Source: UBA10646 sp003456175
GTDB taxonomy: Bacteria; Bacteroidota; Bacteroidia; Chitinophagales; Chitinophagaceae
Direction: 5' to 3'
Length of the DNA: 64,000 nucleotides
NCBI GenBank assembly: GCA_031976225.1
Contig: DALYLQ010000007.1
Location: forward strand, 8,412-72,411
Positions 26,997 through 37,111 of the stretch are shown in pieces. The notes beneath the pieces are model-generated. The model was not told where the DNA came from and searched no databases. It was given only the letters and a program-made list of their open reading frames with translations. Each line of letters starts with the position of its first letter. The stretch's first letter is position 1. A program made the position numbers and the translations under genes.

Positions 26997-28046
26997 ATGA
27001 CTACTAACAAAGAAATTTCTTTTATAGATGTTGTAAATAAGGTTGTAGCATTTATAAAGCTACTTCTCAGGAATTGGCTTTTTCTTGGATGCTGTTCCTT
27101 AGTGGGTGGTATTATAGGTATAGCAATAGCATTTTATACCAAACCAACCTATGAAGCGAAAAGTGTTTTTGTGTTGAGTAATCAACCCAGATCTTCTGGT
27201 TTAATGAACTTGGCCAGCCAGTTTGGCTTTAGTTTAGGTAATAGTGGTGCAGATGCGTTTAGTGACGATAATATATTATCGCTATTCAGATCTGTATACT
27301 TAAGCGAAAGGGTGCTATTCAAGAAATTGCCTAACACTAATGATAATCTGATCAATTTATACTGTCGTTCACTACAATTAGATAAAGGTTGGGCTAAAAA
27401 AGATAGGCTTAAGCATGCGTTCCCATTTCCATTGTCGCCTAAGTTAATGACTGGCGTACAAGATAGCTTGTTCAGGGAAGTGCAGGATGTGATCATGAAA
27501 TCTAACTTCAATGTTGTAAGAAACGATAAGAAAACAAACATCTACGAAATTTATACTAAGAGTAAGAACGAAATGTTTGCTCTGTACTTTACTAGGTACA
27601 TTGTAGATGAAACAACGCAATTTTATATTGAAACGAAAACAAAACTTGCTCGCCAAAATCTCGATATGCTTCAGAAAGAAGCAGACAGTCTTCGTACACT
27701 TTTGGAGCGTAGTATTAATTCTACTGCAGTTGCACTAGACAATGTATATAATTTGAACCCGTCTTTACAAGTTAATAGAACTCCTGTTCAAAAAAATCAA
27801 GCTCAAACAACTGTTATCGCTGCAGCCTATGGCGAAGTAGTTAAAAACCTAGAAGTAGCGAAAATTACACTCCAAAAAGAAACACCATTGTTTCAGATGG
27901 TAGATGAACCAAGGATGCCCTTAAAAGCTAAGAAGCTGGGCAAATTATTTAGTTTGGTAGTAGGTTCGTTCCTTGCAGGTGTATTAGGTATTATGTTCTT
28001 GTTGTTTAAGAAGCTGCTAAAAGTTAGGCGTGCGTATGGTAAGTGA
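26997..28046 (+). CDS. Wzz/GumC-like chain-length determinant protein, copy 1
   Basis: A 349-residue inner-membrane protein. One transmembrane helix near residues 25-50 and a second near 318-338 flank a periplasmic, partly coiled-coil region, the layout of Wzz polysaccharide co-polymerases. The conserved segment PRMPLKAKKLGKLFSL stands just before the second helix. There is no cytosolic tyrosine-kinase domain, so any BY-kinase must be elsewhere. It should set chain length or link Wzy-type polymerisation to the exporter. It is tightly coupled to the preceding Wza-like gene and overlaps the next gene by 11 bp. Confidence 0.85.
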   Translation: MTTNKEISFIDVVNKVVAFIKLLLRNWLFLGCCSLVGGIIGIAIAFYTKPTYEAKSVFVLSNQPRSSGLMNLASQFGFSLGNSGADAFSDDNILSLFRSVYLSERVLFKKLPNTNDNLINLYCRSLQLDKGWAKKDRLKHAFPFPLSPKLMTGVQDSLFREVQDVIMKSNFNVVRNDKKTNIYEIYTKSKNEMFALYFTRYIVDETTQFYIETKTKLARQNLDMLQKEADSLRTLLERSINSTAVALDNVYNLNPSLQVNRTPVQKNQAQTTVIAAAYGEVVKNLEVAKITLQKETPLFQMVDEPRMPLKAKKLGKLFSLVVGSFLAGVLGIMFLLFKKLLKVRRAYGK

Positions 28047-28911
28047 TAGTTGTGTTGTAAAGCTTGATGGAGGATTAGGAAATCAACTATTCCAATATGC
28101 ATTTATAAAAAGTATTGGGCTCAAATATGGGATAGATTACTTTGCTGATATTTCTGCATACACAGAGGCAAAGGGCAGAGGTAGTTTTGAACTTAACAAA
28201 CTCAATGTTCCCCAACAGCGAATTATTAGCCACAAAAACATAGTAAAACATATACACTTTCTGAGATTACTTCGAAAGTTGCCTAAAATGCCTTTGAGCA
28301 ATTTTTTTATTGAGCGAGATGTAAACTTTGATCAGGCGGCTACTCAAAAATGTTATAGACTGTATTATGGTTACTTCCAATCGTACAAATACTTTGAAGA
28401 TATAAAAGAAGCATTACGCTCTGAGTTTACATGCAATATTGCCGATGTTACTTCGTTTGCTAACGAAATAAAGAGTTGTAATAACGCAATTGCTTTGCAC
28501 GTACGCCGAGGTGATTATCTATCTAATAAAAAGGCAGCTTCAAAAATGGCTCATCTTACCGATGAGTACTATACAAGTGCACTGAATCTCCTGAAGAGCC
28601 AATTAGCAGATGCTAGGGTTTTTATATTTTCAAATGATATTGATTGGGTTACAAATGTACTTGTTAAGAAACTTTCTGTTATAGCGCCATGTACAATCGT
28701 TGATACAAGTAGTATGGCACACGCAGCGTTAATTGATTTTAGTTTAATGAAAATGTGTAAGCATCAAATCATTGCCAATAGCACATTCAGTTGGTGGTCT
28801 GCATATTTAAATCCTTATCCTAATAAGTTGGTGGTAGCGCCATCAAAATGGTACCAAGCAATCAAGCATAATTTATCAGACCTTTATCCAAGCGAATGGA
28901 TAGTAGTATAG
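28036..28911 (+). CDS. GT11 family alpha-1,2-fucosyltransferase-like protein, copy 1
   Basis: About 291 residues. The N-terminus LDGGLGNQLFQYAF and the donor-binding motif ALHVRRGDYLS are hallmarks of family GT11, which transfers L-fucose from GDP-fucose to galactose or similar acceptors. The C-terminal IANSTFSWWSAYLN is also diagnostic. ATG at 28036 is preferred over GTG at 28030; it overlaps the preceding gene by 11 bp. The presence of gmd and fcl in the same locus supports a GDP-fucose donor. Acceptor unknown. Confidence 0.88.
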   Translation: MVSDSCVVKLDGGLGNQLFQYAFIKSIGLKYGIDYFADISAYTEAKGRGSFELNKLNVPQQRIISHKNIVKHIHFLRLLRKLPKMPLSNFFIERDVNFDQAATQKCYRLYYGYFQSYKYFEDIKEALRSEFTCNIADVTSFANEIKSCNNAIALHVRRGDYLSNKKAASKMAHLTDEYYTSALNLLKSQLADARVFIFSNDIDWVTNVLVKKLSVIAPCTIVDTSSMAHAALIDFSLMKMCKHQIIANSTFSWWSAYLNPYPNKLVVAPSKWYQAIKHNLSDLYPSEWIVV

Positions 28912-28914
28912 CAC

Positions 28915-30108
28915 ATGGGAATTAAAAAATATGCTTTAGTGGTTCTTTGGTACGTAGTGCCGCTGATAATTTTATTTTTAACCGAAGGTGTTTTTCTACC
29001 ACGTGCTACTACTGTTGTTGCACTATTTGTGGTTGCATTTACCATAGGATATGTAACATTTGAGCAAGCAACATTCCCTACGTTTAGTTGGAGTATAAGA
29101 GATTTATCGTATAGTTTTTTCAAGTATTTGGTTTATATCGTTGCAATTGTAGAACTCTATGGTATCTATAGGATATACAACGATGGCTTTGAGATAGCTA
29201 CTTATCGGATGGATTTCTATGAATCGTCTGGAGGTATTTTTAAATCTAACTATCTATTTACATTTTATTCAGTATTTCTTACACCTGGCTTGTTACTAGC
29301 AACCATTTTCTTTCTTAGTAACAACTTCGATAAAAAAAATAAGCGGTTAATATACCTATGCTTCTTTTTGATTGTTCTCGATGGTATTATTAGATTAGGT
29401 AGGTTTCAATACATTTTCGTTTTCTTTTTTTTATACCTCTTTCATTCAAAATTAGGTCTCAAGAAAAGGGTGCTTTACATCGGTGCATCTATTATTCTTG
29501 CAATATCATTTATCACTGTATATATACGGCAGTTTTTTGTAGACTTAGCAGTAGGAGGCATATCTGATATTATCAACTACGAAGTTTTTAGAAAAAGTGT
29601 ACTCGACTATCAGTATGTAGGCTATTTTCTCTTCGAACATTTTACAGAAGATCGACCATTTTTTGGTAACCCGCTAGAATGTAATACGATAAGTTCTTTG
29701 TTTCTTATTTTGAAAATATTCGTATCAAAAATTGGTATCAATTTAAATTACGCTTGGGAGGGCTATAACTTAAAGCTAACTGATGGTAAATACATCGAAG
29801 TGCTCGATTACCAATACAATGCCTTCTCAACCAATTTCTTTCCTATTTATCTAGATGCTGGCTACATCGGCATTTTTCTTTATGGCTTAATGGCTGGCGT
29901 TATTTTCGGACTTAAATCCGAAAGTATATTCATTAAGTTTTTACAAGTACTCAATTTTTTCATGCTAATTTTTGGGATATACCAACCTATTATTACCTCG
30001 TTATCAGGCTTAATATTAATTGCCGGATACATTATTGTTGTAACAGTATTGGTGAAACAAATTAAATACTTCGTAAAATTTCAATCAAAGCAACGGCTAA
30101 CGGGTTAA
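28915..30108 (+). CDS. Wzy-like oligosaccharide repeat-unit polymerase
   Basis: A 397-residue protein with about ten predicted transmembrane helices and a large extracytoplasmic loop around residues 230-300, as in O-antigen and capsule polymerases. These proteins share little sequence, so the call rests on topology and position among the glycosyltransferases, the flippase and the Wzz-like gene. It is AT-richer than the window average, as is usual for polymerase genes that vary between strains. It starts 3 bp after the GT11 stop. Confidence 0.72.
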   Translation: MGIKKYALVVLWYVVPLIILFLTEGVFLPRATTVVALFVVAFTIGYVTFEQATFPTFSWSIRDLSYSFFKYLVYIVAIVELYGIYRIYNDGFEIATYRMDFYESSGGIFKSNYLFTFYSVFLTPGLLLATIFFLSNNFDKKNKRLIYLCFFLIVLDGIIRLGRFQYIFVFFFLYLFHSKLGLKKRVLYIGASIILAISFITVYIRQFFVDLAVGGISDIINYEVFRKSVLDYQYVGYFLFEHFTEDRPFFGNPLECNTISSLFLILKIFVSKIGINLNYAWEGYNLKLTDGKYIEVLDYQYNAFSTNFFPIYLDAGYIGIFLYGLMAGVIFGLKSESIFIKFLQVLNFFMLIFGIYQPIITSLSGLILIAGYIIVVTVLVKQIKYFVKFQSKQRLTG

Positions 30109-30133
30109 CATAGCTGCTAACGCATTCACTTTA

Positions 30134-31075
30134 ATGACACTTCCTGTTCTAATCATTACATACAACCGCTTCGAGCTTGTATTAACCATACTAGAGGCAC
30201 TCAACAAAAACCATTACAAGAAAGTATACATCGCTATTGATCATTATCCACGCGATGCAGCAGGATTCAACAAAATTGAAGCTTATCTAGAAGCAAATCA
30301 GTTTGACTTCCAATTAAAAAAGTCGGTTGAAAATATTGGTTGCGAACGCAATGTAATTACTGGTATCAAATGGTTTTTTGAACACGAAGAAAGAGGTATT
30401 ATCCTTGAAGATGATTGTATACCAACAGTTGGTTTTTTTAGTTTTTTAGAACACAGTAAAAATGTCGAAGGTGTACTTGATAAAAATATTAGTTTTTTCT
30501 CTAACTGTATACAGCATAACAAGCGCTTCTATTTATATCAATCTTACATTCCTTTCTTTTGGGGCTGGTACACAAACAGAAATTACTTTAAGCAGTTCTA
30601 TGAGTTTGTAGTAACAAGCCGTTTAAAGCTGCGAGATGTTTTAAAACTCCTTACGGTAAAAGATGTATCATTTCGAATAAAGCTAATTGTACTAATCAAT
30701 TACGTTAGCTTCAGTTATGAACGTCATGGTACAAGTTGGGATAGTTTACTACATTATTATCAGTTTATTACTAAAAAGCCATTTTTTGTGCCATCACAGT
30801 CTATGATAGATAATAGGGGTTTTGGCAACTTGAATGTGGCATATACCCATACCAATAAATTACCCGATTGGTATAATGATCTAATATTTAGTAATAGCGA
30901 AATAAAAATCGATGCTATTAGTGAATCTTCAAAAGCAGAACATAACGATAGTGTATTTTTAAATCAGTTCTTCAAGCACTATTCGCATAATATATTTATT
31001 TTAATTGGATACTTCTGTAAGCAGTACTTTAGAATGTTAAGGCAAGGCAAGCATAAGTCAGCATTTAAACTTTAA
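30134..31075 (+). CDS. Glycosyltransferase, GT-A fold
   Basis: A 313-residue protein. The N-terminus PVLIITYNRFELVLTILEAL is the nucleotide-binding start of a GT-A transferase. RGIILEDDCIPTVGFFSFLE provides the acidic motif expected to bind metal and sugar nucleotide (EDDC in place of the usual DxD). It resembles family-2-related proteins once annotated as haemolytic HlpA-like. It likely adds one sugar of the repeat unit. One copy of the interspersed motif lies inside at 30649, read as LLTVKD. Sugar specificity unknown. The 119 bp after it hold nothing I can identify. Confidence 0.78.
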   Translation: MTLPVLIITYNRFELVLTILEALNKNHYKKVYIAIDHYPRDAAGFNKIEAYLEANQFDFQLKKSVENIGCERNVITGIKWFFEHEERGIILEDDCIPTVGFFSFLEHSKNVEGVLDKNISFFSNCIQHNKRFYLYQSYIPFFWGWYTNRNYFKQFYEFVVTSRLKLRDVLKLLTVKDVSFRIKLIVLINYVSFSYERHGTSWDSLLHYYQFITKKPFFVPSQSMIDNRGFGNLNVAYTHTNKLPDWYNDLIFSNSEIKIDAISESSKAEHNDSVFLNQFFKHYSHNIFILIGYFCKQYFRMLRQGKHKSAFKL

Positions 31076-31194
31076 CAGCTCTTATTATCCAGTATACATC
31101 AGTGCTATGAATTATAAAATACAATGCTTTGTTCCATTCGCTGAATAGTTGATAATATATATTACCGTTTAAACCCTACAATAGTTAGAATAGT

Positions 31195-31995
31195 TTGGCG
31201 TATTTTTTTTCAATCATCATAGTAACTTATAATCGAAGTCAACAACTTGAAGTAGCTATTAATAGCATTCTTGCACAAACGTTTAACGACTATGAGATAA
31301 TAGTAGTAGACGATTGTTCAACCGACGATACAAAGGATGTTGTTAAAAAATATGATATACCCAACTTTAGGTTTTTACAAACGCCGCAAAATACTGGTGG
31401 TCCTGCCACTCCGAGAAACATAGGTATAAAAAACGCTACTGGTTCTTGGATATGTTTCTGTGATAGTGATGATTTGTTTAAAGAAAATCACCTAGCCGAA
31501 ATTCACAGCTTAATTACTAGTAGAAAAATTACTAAAGCGGTTATCACTTGCAATGCCTATTTACGAGTTGATAATGAGCTAACAAGCAATGTCTATTTTA
31601 AAGCGTTAGATATTCCTGTAAAACAAGTATCGTTGTTACGTAATTGGTTTCAGAATCACGGCATTTTAAGTACGCTTTGTATTGATAACAATGAAGTGAG
31701 TTTATTTGATGAGCGTGCTTCTTATCGTAGTGTTGAAGATTACTTTTTTATTTTAAACAATCTAATCAGTCATCGAAAGCACTATTACATCAACAAGCCA
31801 ACTATTTGGTATAGCACTAATTCAAATGATTCTATACGAAATAGTTACACGGAGCATGGCAAAAAACTTTTTCGTTATAAAGCAAACATTTTTCTCGAAA
31901 GAGCACTTTGGAAAAGAATAGATGGTATTTGCTATGCAGGTATTGTGTTGATTGATTACGCTAAGTACAAATTAAAAAGCTTAATTAGCAGTTAG
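31195..31995 (+). CDS. Family 2 glycosyltransferase
   Basis: A 266-residue GT2 enzyme. The start FSIIIVTYNRSQQLEVAINS, the EIIVVDDCSTDDT loop and the WICFCDSDDLF segment with its DxD are the family hallmarks. It should transfer a sugar from a nucleotide donor during assembly of the surface glycan at the inner membrane. Translation appears to start with TTG at 31195, and no ATG lies nearby in frame. Composition is AT-rich. Donor and acceptor cannot be inferred. Confidence 0.83.
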   Translation: MAYFFSIIIVTYNRSQQLEVAINSILAQTFNDYEIIVVDDCSTDDTKDVVKKYDIPNFRFLQTPQNTGGPATPRNIGIKNATGSWICFCDSDDLFKENHLAEIHSLITSRKITKAVITCNAYLRVDNELTSNVYFKALDIPVKQVSLLRNWFQNHGILSTLCIDNNEVSLFDERASYRSVEDYFFILNNLISHRKHYYINKPTIWYSTNSNDSIRNSYTEHGKKLFRYKANIFLERALWKRIDGICYAGIVLIDYAKYKLKSLISS

Positions 31996-32024
31996 CAGTT
32001 TAACTGCTGTTGATCATAGTGTTT

Positions 32025-32915
32025 ATGAAACAAAAAGTAGTGGTAAAATTAATGGGAGGACTAGGCAATCAAATGTTGCAGTTTGCAACAGGATTTGCGC
32101 TAGCTCAAAAATTAAATGCAACCCTCTTTTTAGATACAAGCTATTATAAGATTAGTCATAAAAAAGGAGATACACCAAGAGCATTCGAGTTAGAGCATTT
32201 TAATGTTGCTTACAAATCTTATAAGCATCCCATCATTTCCAATTACATAGCTCAAATGTTTTTTGGTAAGTATCCTCATTTACGTAAGTATATACTACCA
32301 TTATTCGGAATAAAATATCTTACAGATGCAGATCAGCTAGGGGCATTAAAAATAAAAGCGCCTCTGGTTTATTTAGATGGTTATTGGCAAAGCAATAATT
32401 ACTTCAATGCACAGTATAGCAATATTGTAAGTGCCTTTACACTAAAAGAAAATCTACAGCTGAAGTTGCAAAACTTCTTAAATGGTGTTGCTGGTCGTAC
32501 TGCTGTTGCAGTGCATATTCGCAGAACAGATTATTTGCTTCCACATAGTAGTCATCATGTTTTAGATGTTCAATATTATAATGCTGCAATCAACCATATT
32601 AAACAGTTACATCCACAAGCTGTATTTTATTTTTTTGGAGACGATCATCATTGGATAAAAGAAAATTTTGATATTGATGGTGCTACCAAGATACTTGTGA
32701 ATGAAAACTTTGGCAGTAATTCATATTTAGATCTCACATTTATGAGTGCATGTCAGCATATCATTATTTCAAATAGCACTTTTAGTTGGTGGGCGGCATA
32801 TTTAAATCAAAACACTAATAAAATTATCATAGCTCCACAAAAGTGGTTCTTACCTGGTAAATCCGGTGGTTTTAACTACGATTCTTTCATACCAAACCAC
32901 TGGACTAAAATTTAA
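32025..32915 (+). CDS. GT11 family alpha-1,2-fucosyltransferase-like protein, copy 2
   Basis: About 296 residues. LMGGLGNQMLQFATGFALAQ at the N-terminus, the motif AVHIRRTDYLL and the C-terminal ISNSTFSWWAAYLN place it in GT11, as for the copy at 28036. The two copies are clearly divergent, so they probably fucosylate different positions. The frame is open from a TTG at 32010, but ATG at 32025 is more likely. It precedes a GT4-like gene by only a few bases. Confidence 0.88.
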   Translation: MKQKVVVKLMGGLGNQMLQFATGFALAQKLNATLFLDTSYYKISHKKGDTPRAFELEHFNVAYKSYKHPIISNYIAQMFFGKYPHLRKYILPLFGIKYLTDADQLGALKIKAPLVYLDGYWQSNNYFNAQYSNIVSAFTLKENLQLKLQNFLNGVAGRTAVAVHIRRTDYLLPHSSHHVLDVQYYNAAINHIKQLHPQAVFYFFGDDHHWIKENFDIDGATKILVNENFGSNSYLDLTFMSACQHIIISNSTFSWWAAYLNQNTNKIIIAPQKWFLPGKSGGFNYDSFIPNHWTKI

Positions 32916-32922
32916 GCATAGC

Positions 32923-33864
32923 GTGTCAAAGGGTGTAATATTTGTAACAGATACTTATAAAAGAACAGTTAATGGCATTGCAGTTTTTTCAGAATTTTAC
33001 ATAAACGATGTTTTGATGCACAAGTATGATACTATTCTTGTGCTCGAAGCTGTTACGCAAGATTTTTTTCAGATTAAAACAAACAGTAACGATTCAATTG
33101 TTTTTGACACAGTTATTGTGAATGCACATTTTTCAGGTGCAGACAAACTTGTAAGAAAGCTCAATCAATTTAAAGCACTTGTAGAAGACAATGGATATGT
33201 ACTTGAAAACAATTTTAAAAAAATTATTATTAGTCACGGTTGGGTAGCTGTTAAACTTCGATTTCATTTTTATCCGATATACTACAAACTCAAAAATATA
33301 ATAAGAGTTGGTCAGTTGCATCGCTTGAAGTATTATGATGAAGTATGCTTTATTTCAGGTAGCAGCGATAATTATAGACATAGCGATTTCACTTACGTAA
33401 AAGCTAACAAGCTCAAGTACGAGCTATACGATTTTATAAAAGCATATTTAGTACGCCATCAATCAGATGTAAAACAACCATTGGATAATCAGGGAAATGG
33501 ATTTGTATTTACAATTGCCAATTTTGAACCAGTAAAAAATATATGGTGGCTAGTGCGTTATGCTATTCAAAGGAAAATTACTGGTAGCAAGCCTAAGAAC
33601 ATCATCTTATTAACACAACAAAAAGCCTCTATTAACTATTTACTATTTGCTTTTCTGGCTAATAAGCTCAACATAGCTATTTGCAACAATCAGCATAAAA
33701 AAAACGAATTACTAAGCACTTGCGACTATTTCTTTATTCCAAGCTATTCAGAATACACGCCCTTGGTGGCACTTGAAGCTTTCAAGTATAATAAGCAAGT
33801 AGTCTCTCTGTATAAAATTACAGCGTTAAGTCCTTTGCCTAAGTATCATTATTTAAAACCGTAG
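32923..33864 (+). CDS. Glycosyltransferase, GT4-like
   Basis: About 313 residues. The start GVIFVTDTYKRTVNGIAVFS and the C-terminal FIPSYSEYTPLVALEAFKYN (the E-x7-E-like region) resemble GT-B fold, family-4-type transferases. TIANFEPVKNIWWLVRYAI matches the segment that opens the second Rossmann domain. The frame is open from 32866, inside the preceding gene, but GTG at 32923 is the probable start because it lies just after that gene's stop. It is short for GT4 (usually 350-400 aa). Sugar unknown. Confidence 0.65.
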   Translation: MSKGVIFVTDTYKRTVNGIAVFSEFYINDVLMHKYDTILVLEAVTQDFFQIKTNSNDSIVFDTVIVNAHFSGADKLVRKLNQFKALVEDNGYVLENNFKKIIISHGWVAVKLRFHFYPIYYKLKNIIRVGQLHRLKYYDEVCFISGSSDNYRHSDFTYVKANKLKYELYDFIKAYLVRHQSDVKQPLDNQGNGFVFTIANFEPVKNIWWLVRYAIQRKITGSKPKNIILLTQQKASINYLLFAFLANKLNIAICNNQHKKNELLSTCDYFFIPSYSEYTPLVALEAFKYNKQVVSLYKITALSPLPKYHYLKP

Positions 33865-33868
33865 TTGC

Positions 33869-35143
33869 ATGATGCTTAGTAAAGATTTGATGAAGCTAGT
33901 AAAGTTGCCAGAGGTTCAAAATATCATTTGGTTAGTTGTAGATAGGGTGTGGAGAATGGTTGTTAGCCTAATCGTTGGGGTTTGGGTAACAAGATATCTA
34001 GGCCCTGTTAATTTTGGTAAAATCAATTATGTAAATGCTTACATAGGGGTTGGTATTGTACTTGCGAACTTAGGAATGGAGAGTTTTTTAGTGAAGGAGT
34101 TAGTGATGCATAAAGAGCAACGAAACAGTATCATCAGTACTGCTTTTGCGTTAAGAATGTTTGCATCTATAGCCACGCTTTTGTGTTTGCTGCTTTTCTT
34201 TTGGATCACCAATGAAACAAATGAAAATCTGCTTATTTTATTGCTACTCATTTTCCCACTATTAACAACTTCTTTTGCCACGATTGATTATGTTTTTCAA
34301 GCCGAGCTAAAATCTAAAACAGTTGTACTGTTCAGGAACAGTTTTTTTGTAGTTGGAGCCCTGCTTAAAATATTGGCAATTCTGGCGAAAGCCGATATTC
34401 TCGTTTTTGCTTTCTTAACTGTTTTTGATGTATTTATTGCCGATGTTGTACTCTTTCTCTACTTCCGGTTTAGAGAAAAGTTCAAGTTGTTTTTTTCCCT
34501 GCCCGCTATTGCGGCAATGATAAAAAAAGCCATACCATTTATGGTGGCTAATTTGGCAATAGTCGTATACATGAAAATCGATCAAATTTTGTTAGGGAAG
34601 TTATCAACCATCGAACAAGTGGGGTATTTCACTGCTTGTACTAAAGTCACTGAAATATTTTACTTCATACCGCTTGTAGTTACAGGCAGCTGTTATAAAG
34701 TGCTAATTAAAAAACGAGGTATTAGCAGTAACGCTTACTTCAAATTAGCCAAAATCATTTTTTGGTCTTTTTTGGCTGGGGCTGCTATTCTTAGTATTGC
34801 GTTATCTCTATCATCATCTCTCGTCATCAGTTTATTGTTTGGCAGCGAATATGTTGAGTCGGCATCGGTATTGGCTTTGTATTGTTGGACACTCGTACCA
34901 ATTTTTGGCGGCGTAGCCTTCAGTCAGCTTATGATTATCGAGGAGCAGCAAAAAATTATTCTTTACAAAACATTGATCGGACTGGTGCTAAACGTAATCC
35001 TGAACATTGTATTGATACCAAAATTTGGTGCAATGGGAGCTGCCGTTGCAACAATTATTACTCAGTGGGCATCTTCTATCTTTGCCAACTATATTTTTAG
35101 AGATTCAAGGTTAATCTTCAATCACTATTTTAAGTTTCAGTAA
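33869..35143 (+). CDS. Wzx-like flippase / oligosaccharide transporter
   Basis: A 424-residue protein with 12 or more predicted helices. It belongs to the polysaccharide-transport superfamily: the N-terminal VSLIVGVWVTRYLGPVNFGK and the central KIDQILLGKLSTIEQVGYFT are typical. It should flip the lipid-linked repeat unit across the inner membrane for the Wzy-like polymerase encoded at 28915. It starts 4 bp after the GT4-like gene. Confident on family; the transported glycan is unknown. Confidence 0.88.
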   Translation: MMLSKDLMKLVKLPEVQNIIWLVVDRVWRMVVSLIVGVWVTRYLGPVNFGKINYVNAYIGVGIVLANLGMESFLVKELVMHKEQRNSIISTAFALRMFASIATLLCLLLFFWITNETNENLLILLLLIFPLLTTSFATIDYVFQAELKSKTVVLFRNSFFVVGALLKILAILAKADILVFAFLTVFDVFIADVVLFLYFRFREKFKLFFSLPAIAAMIKKAIPFMVANLAIVVYMKIDQILLGKLSTIEQVGYFTACTKVTEIFYFIPLVVTGSCYKVLIKKRGISSNAYFKLAKIIFWSFLAGAAILSIALSLSSSLVISLLFGSEYVESASVLALYCWTLVPIFGGVAFSQLMIIEEQQKIILYKTLIGLVLNVILNIVLIPKFGAMGAAVATIITQWASSIFANYIFRDSRLIFNHYFKFQ

Positions 35144-35154
35144 CAACACATTTA

Positions 35155-35976
35155 ATGAACTTTTCTGTTTTAATACCTATTTATACTAAAGAAAGCCCTG
35201 AATTTTTTAATCAAGCACTCGAGAGTATCGTACAACAAACCCTATTGCCATCAGAAATTGTAATAGTTGAAGATGGTCCAATATCCAACGAACTTCGAAT
35301 GGTTTTAAACAACTTTGAAAGCAGATATCCCAACTTGTTTAATATCGTAAAACTCGAACATAATAGCGGAATGGGGGTTGCTATGAATACAGGTTTACAT
35401 TACTGTAAATATGATTACGTAGCAAGAATGGATTCAGACGATATCGCAAAGCCAAATAGATTCGAAATTCAGTTCAACTTTCTTAAACATCATCCAAATA
35501 TCGATGTACTAGGTTGTAACATAGAAGAGTTCAAATTCAAAATACATGATTTAAACAGAGTTCGCAGGCTCCCAGAATTACACAACGATTTAAAGGAGTT
35601 CATTAAAAAGCGTAGCCCGTTTAATCACATGACTGTTGTGTTCAAAAAGCAAAAGGCCATTGAAGCGGGTGGCTATTGGAGCCAAAGGAATTTAGAAGAC
35701 TACAATCTATGGTATGAAATGCTAAAACGTGGAGCGATGTTTCATAACCTCCAAGAAATTTTGGTAGATGTTCGTATTGGTAATAACATGGCAAAGCGTA
35801 GGCATGGATACGCTTATTTTTTAAGCGAGTACGATTTCTTTCATAAAATGATGGCCGATCATTTTATTACTAAAATCCGTTTTTACAGAAATGTTGTTTT
35901 ACGACTCTTTCTGCGTGTAATGCCGCTACCATTTTTACAAGTGGCGTATTCATTTTTCTTAAGAAATTCTAGATAA
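35155..35976 (+). CDS. Family 2 glycosyltransferase
   Basis: A 273-residue GT2 enzyme. FSVLIPIYTKESPEFFNQAL at the N-terminus, EIVIVEDGP, and YDYVARMDSDDIAKPNRFE with the DxD motif are diagnostic. The C-terminal EAGGYWSQRNLEDYNLWYEM contains the ED motif of inverting GT2 catalytic sites. The layout is that of a small cytosolic transferase associated with the inner membrane. It sits between the flippase and gmd and starts 11 bp after the flippase stop. Confidence 0.85.
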   Translation: MNFSVLIPIYTKESPEFFNQALESIVQQTLLPSEIVIVEDGPISNELRMVLNNFESRYPNLFNIVKLEHNSGMGVAMNTGLHYCKYDYVARMDSDDIAKPNRFEIQFNFLKHHPNIDVLGCNIEEFKFKIHDLNRVRRLPELHNDLKEFIKKRSPFNHMTVVFKKQKAIEAGGYWSQRNLEDYNLWYEMLKRGAMFHNLQEILVDVRIGNNMAKRRHGYAYFLSEYDFFHKMMADHFITKIRFYRNVVLRLFLRVMPLPFLQVAYSFFLRNSR

Positions 35977-35996
35977 CAATCGTAAATAAATAACAC

Positions 35997-37109
35997 ATGA
36001 AAAAAGCACTTATTACAGGTGTAACTGGTCAAGATGGTGCCTATCTCTCTGAATTATTATTGAGTAAAGGATATGAAGTACATGGCATCAAGCGTCGTGT
36101 TTCTTTGTTTAATACAGATCGTATCGATCACTTGTATCAAGATCCGCACGAAAAAAATATACGTTTCAAACTACATTACGGCGATTTAACCGATAGCACT
36201 AACCTCATCAGAATCATTCAAGAAGTGCAGCCCGATGAAATTTATAACCTCGGTGCTATGAGCCACGTGAAAGTAAGTTTCGATACTCCAGAATATACTG
36301 CCAATGCCGATGGTATTGGTACCCTTCGTATTCTTGAAGCGGTGCGTATCTTAGGATTAACAGCAAAAACTCGTATCTATCAAGCATCTACATCAGAATT
36401 GTACGGCTTGGTACAAGAAGTGCCACAAAAAGAAACAACACCATTCTATCCACGTTCTCCGTATGCCGTAGCTAAAATGTATGCATATTGGATCACGGTT
36501 AACTACCGCGAAGCATACAACATGTATGCATGTAATGGTATTCTTTTCAATCACGAAAGTCCGCTACGTGGCGAAACTTTTGTCACCAGAAAAATTACAC
36601 GTGGTGTTGCCAAAATTAAATTAGGGCTTCAAGACAAGCTCTACATGGGTACTATCGATTCAAAACGAGATTGGGGGCATGCGAAAGATTATGTAGAAGC
36701 CATGTGGCGCATCTTACAACAAGATACACCTGAAGATTATGTAATTGCGACAGGCGTTACTACCACTGTACGTGAATTCATTGCTATGGCATTTGCAGCA
36801 GCAGGTATTACAGTTGCCTTTAGTGGCGAAGGTGTGAACGAAATTGCCACAGTTACCGCCGTAGCTGATAGTGCCGATGCTGGCTTGGTAGGCAAAATTG
36901 TAATGCACATCGATCCAAAATATTTCCGTCCAACAGAAGTAGATCTTCTTATTGGCGATCCTACAAAAGCCAAACAAAACCTAGGTTGGGAGCCTACTTA
37001 TACACTCGATGCCTTGGTGAATGAAATGGTATTGGCCGATATTGAGTTATTTAAAAAAGAACAACTATTACAACAAGCAGGCTTCACCATCAGAAATCAA
37101 TACGAATAA
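35997..37109 (+). CDS. gmd: GDP-mannose 4,6-dehydratase
   Basis: A 370-residue SDR-type enzyme that converts GDP-D-mannose to GDP-4-keto-6-deoxymannose, the first step to GDP-L-fucose. The NADP-binding start TGVTGQDGAYLSELLLSKGY, the catalytic QASTSELYG and the YxxxK of PRSPYAVAKMYAYW are visible, with NHESPLRGETFVTRKIT typical of Gmd. It is slightly long owing to an extra loop near residues 255-300. It is followed 2 bp later by fcl, so the two steps are co-expressed. Confidence 0.95.
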   Translation: MKKALITGVTGQDGAYLSELLLSKGYEVHGIKRRVSLFNTDRIDHLYQDPHEKNIRFKLHYGDLTDSTNLIRIIQEVQPDEIYNLGAMSHVKVSFDTPEYTANADGIGTLRILEAVRILGLTAKTRIYQASTSELYGLVQEVPQKETTPFYPRSPYAVAKMYAYWITVNYREAYNMYACNGILFNHESPLRGETFVTRKITRGVAKIKLGLQDKLYMGTIDSKRDWGHAKDYVEAMWRILQQDTPEDYVIATGVTTTVREFIAMAFAAAGITVAFSGEGVNEIATVTAVADSADAGLVGKIVMHIDPKYFRPTEVDLLIGDPTKAKQNLGWEPTYTLDALVNEMVLADIELFKKEQLLQQAGFTIRNQYE

Positions 37110-37111
37110 TC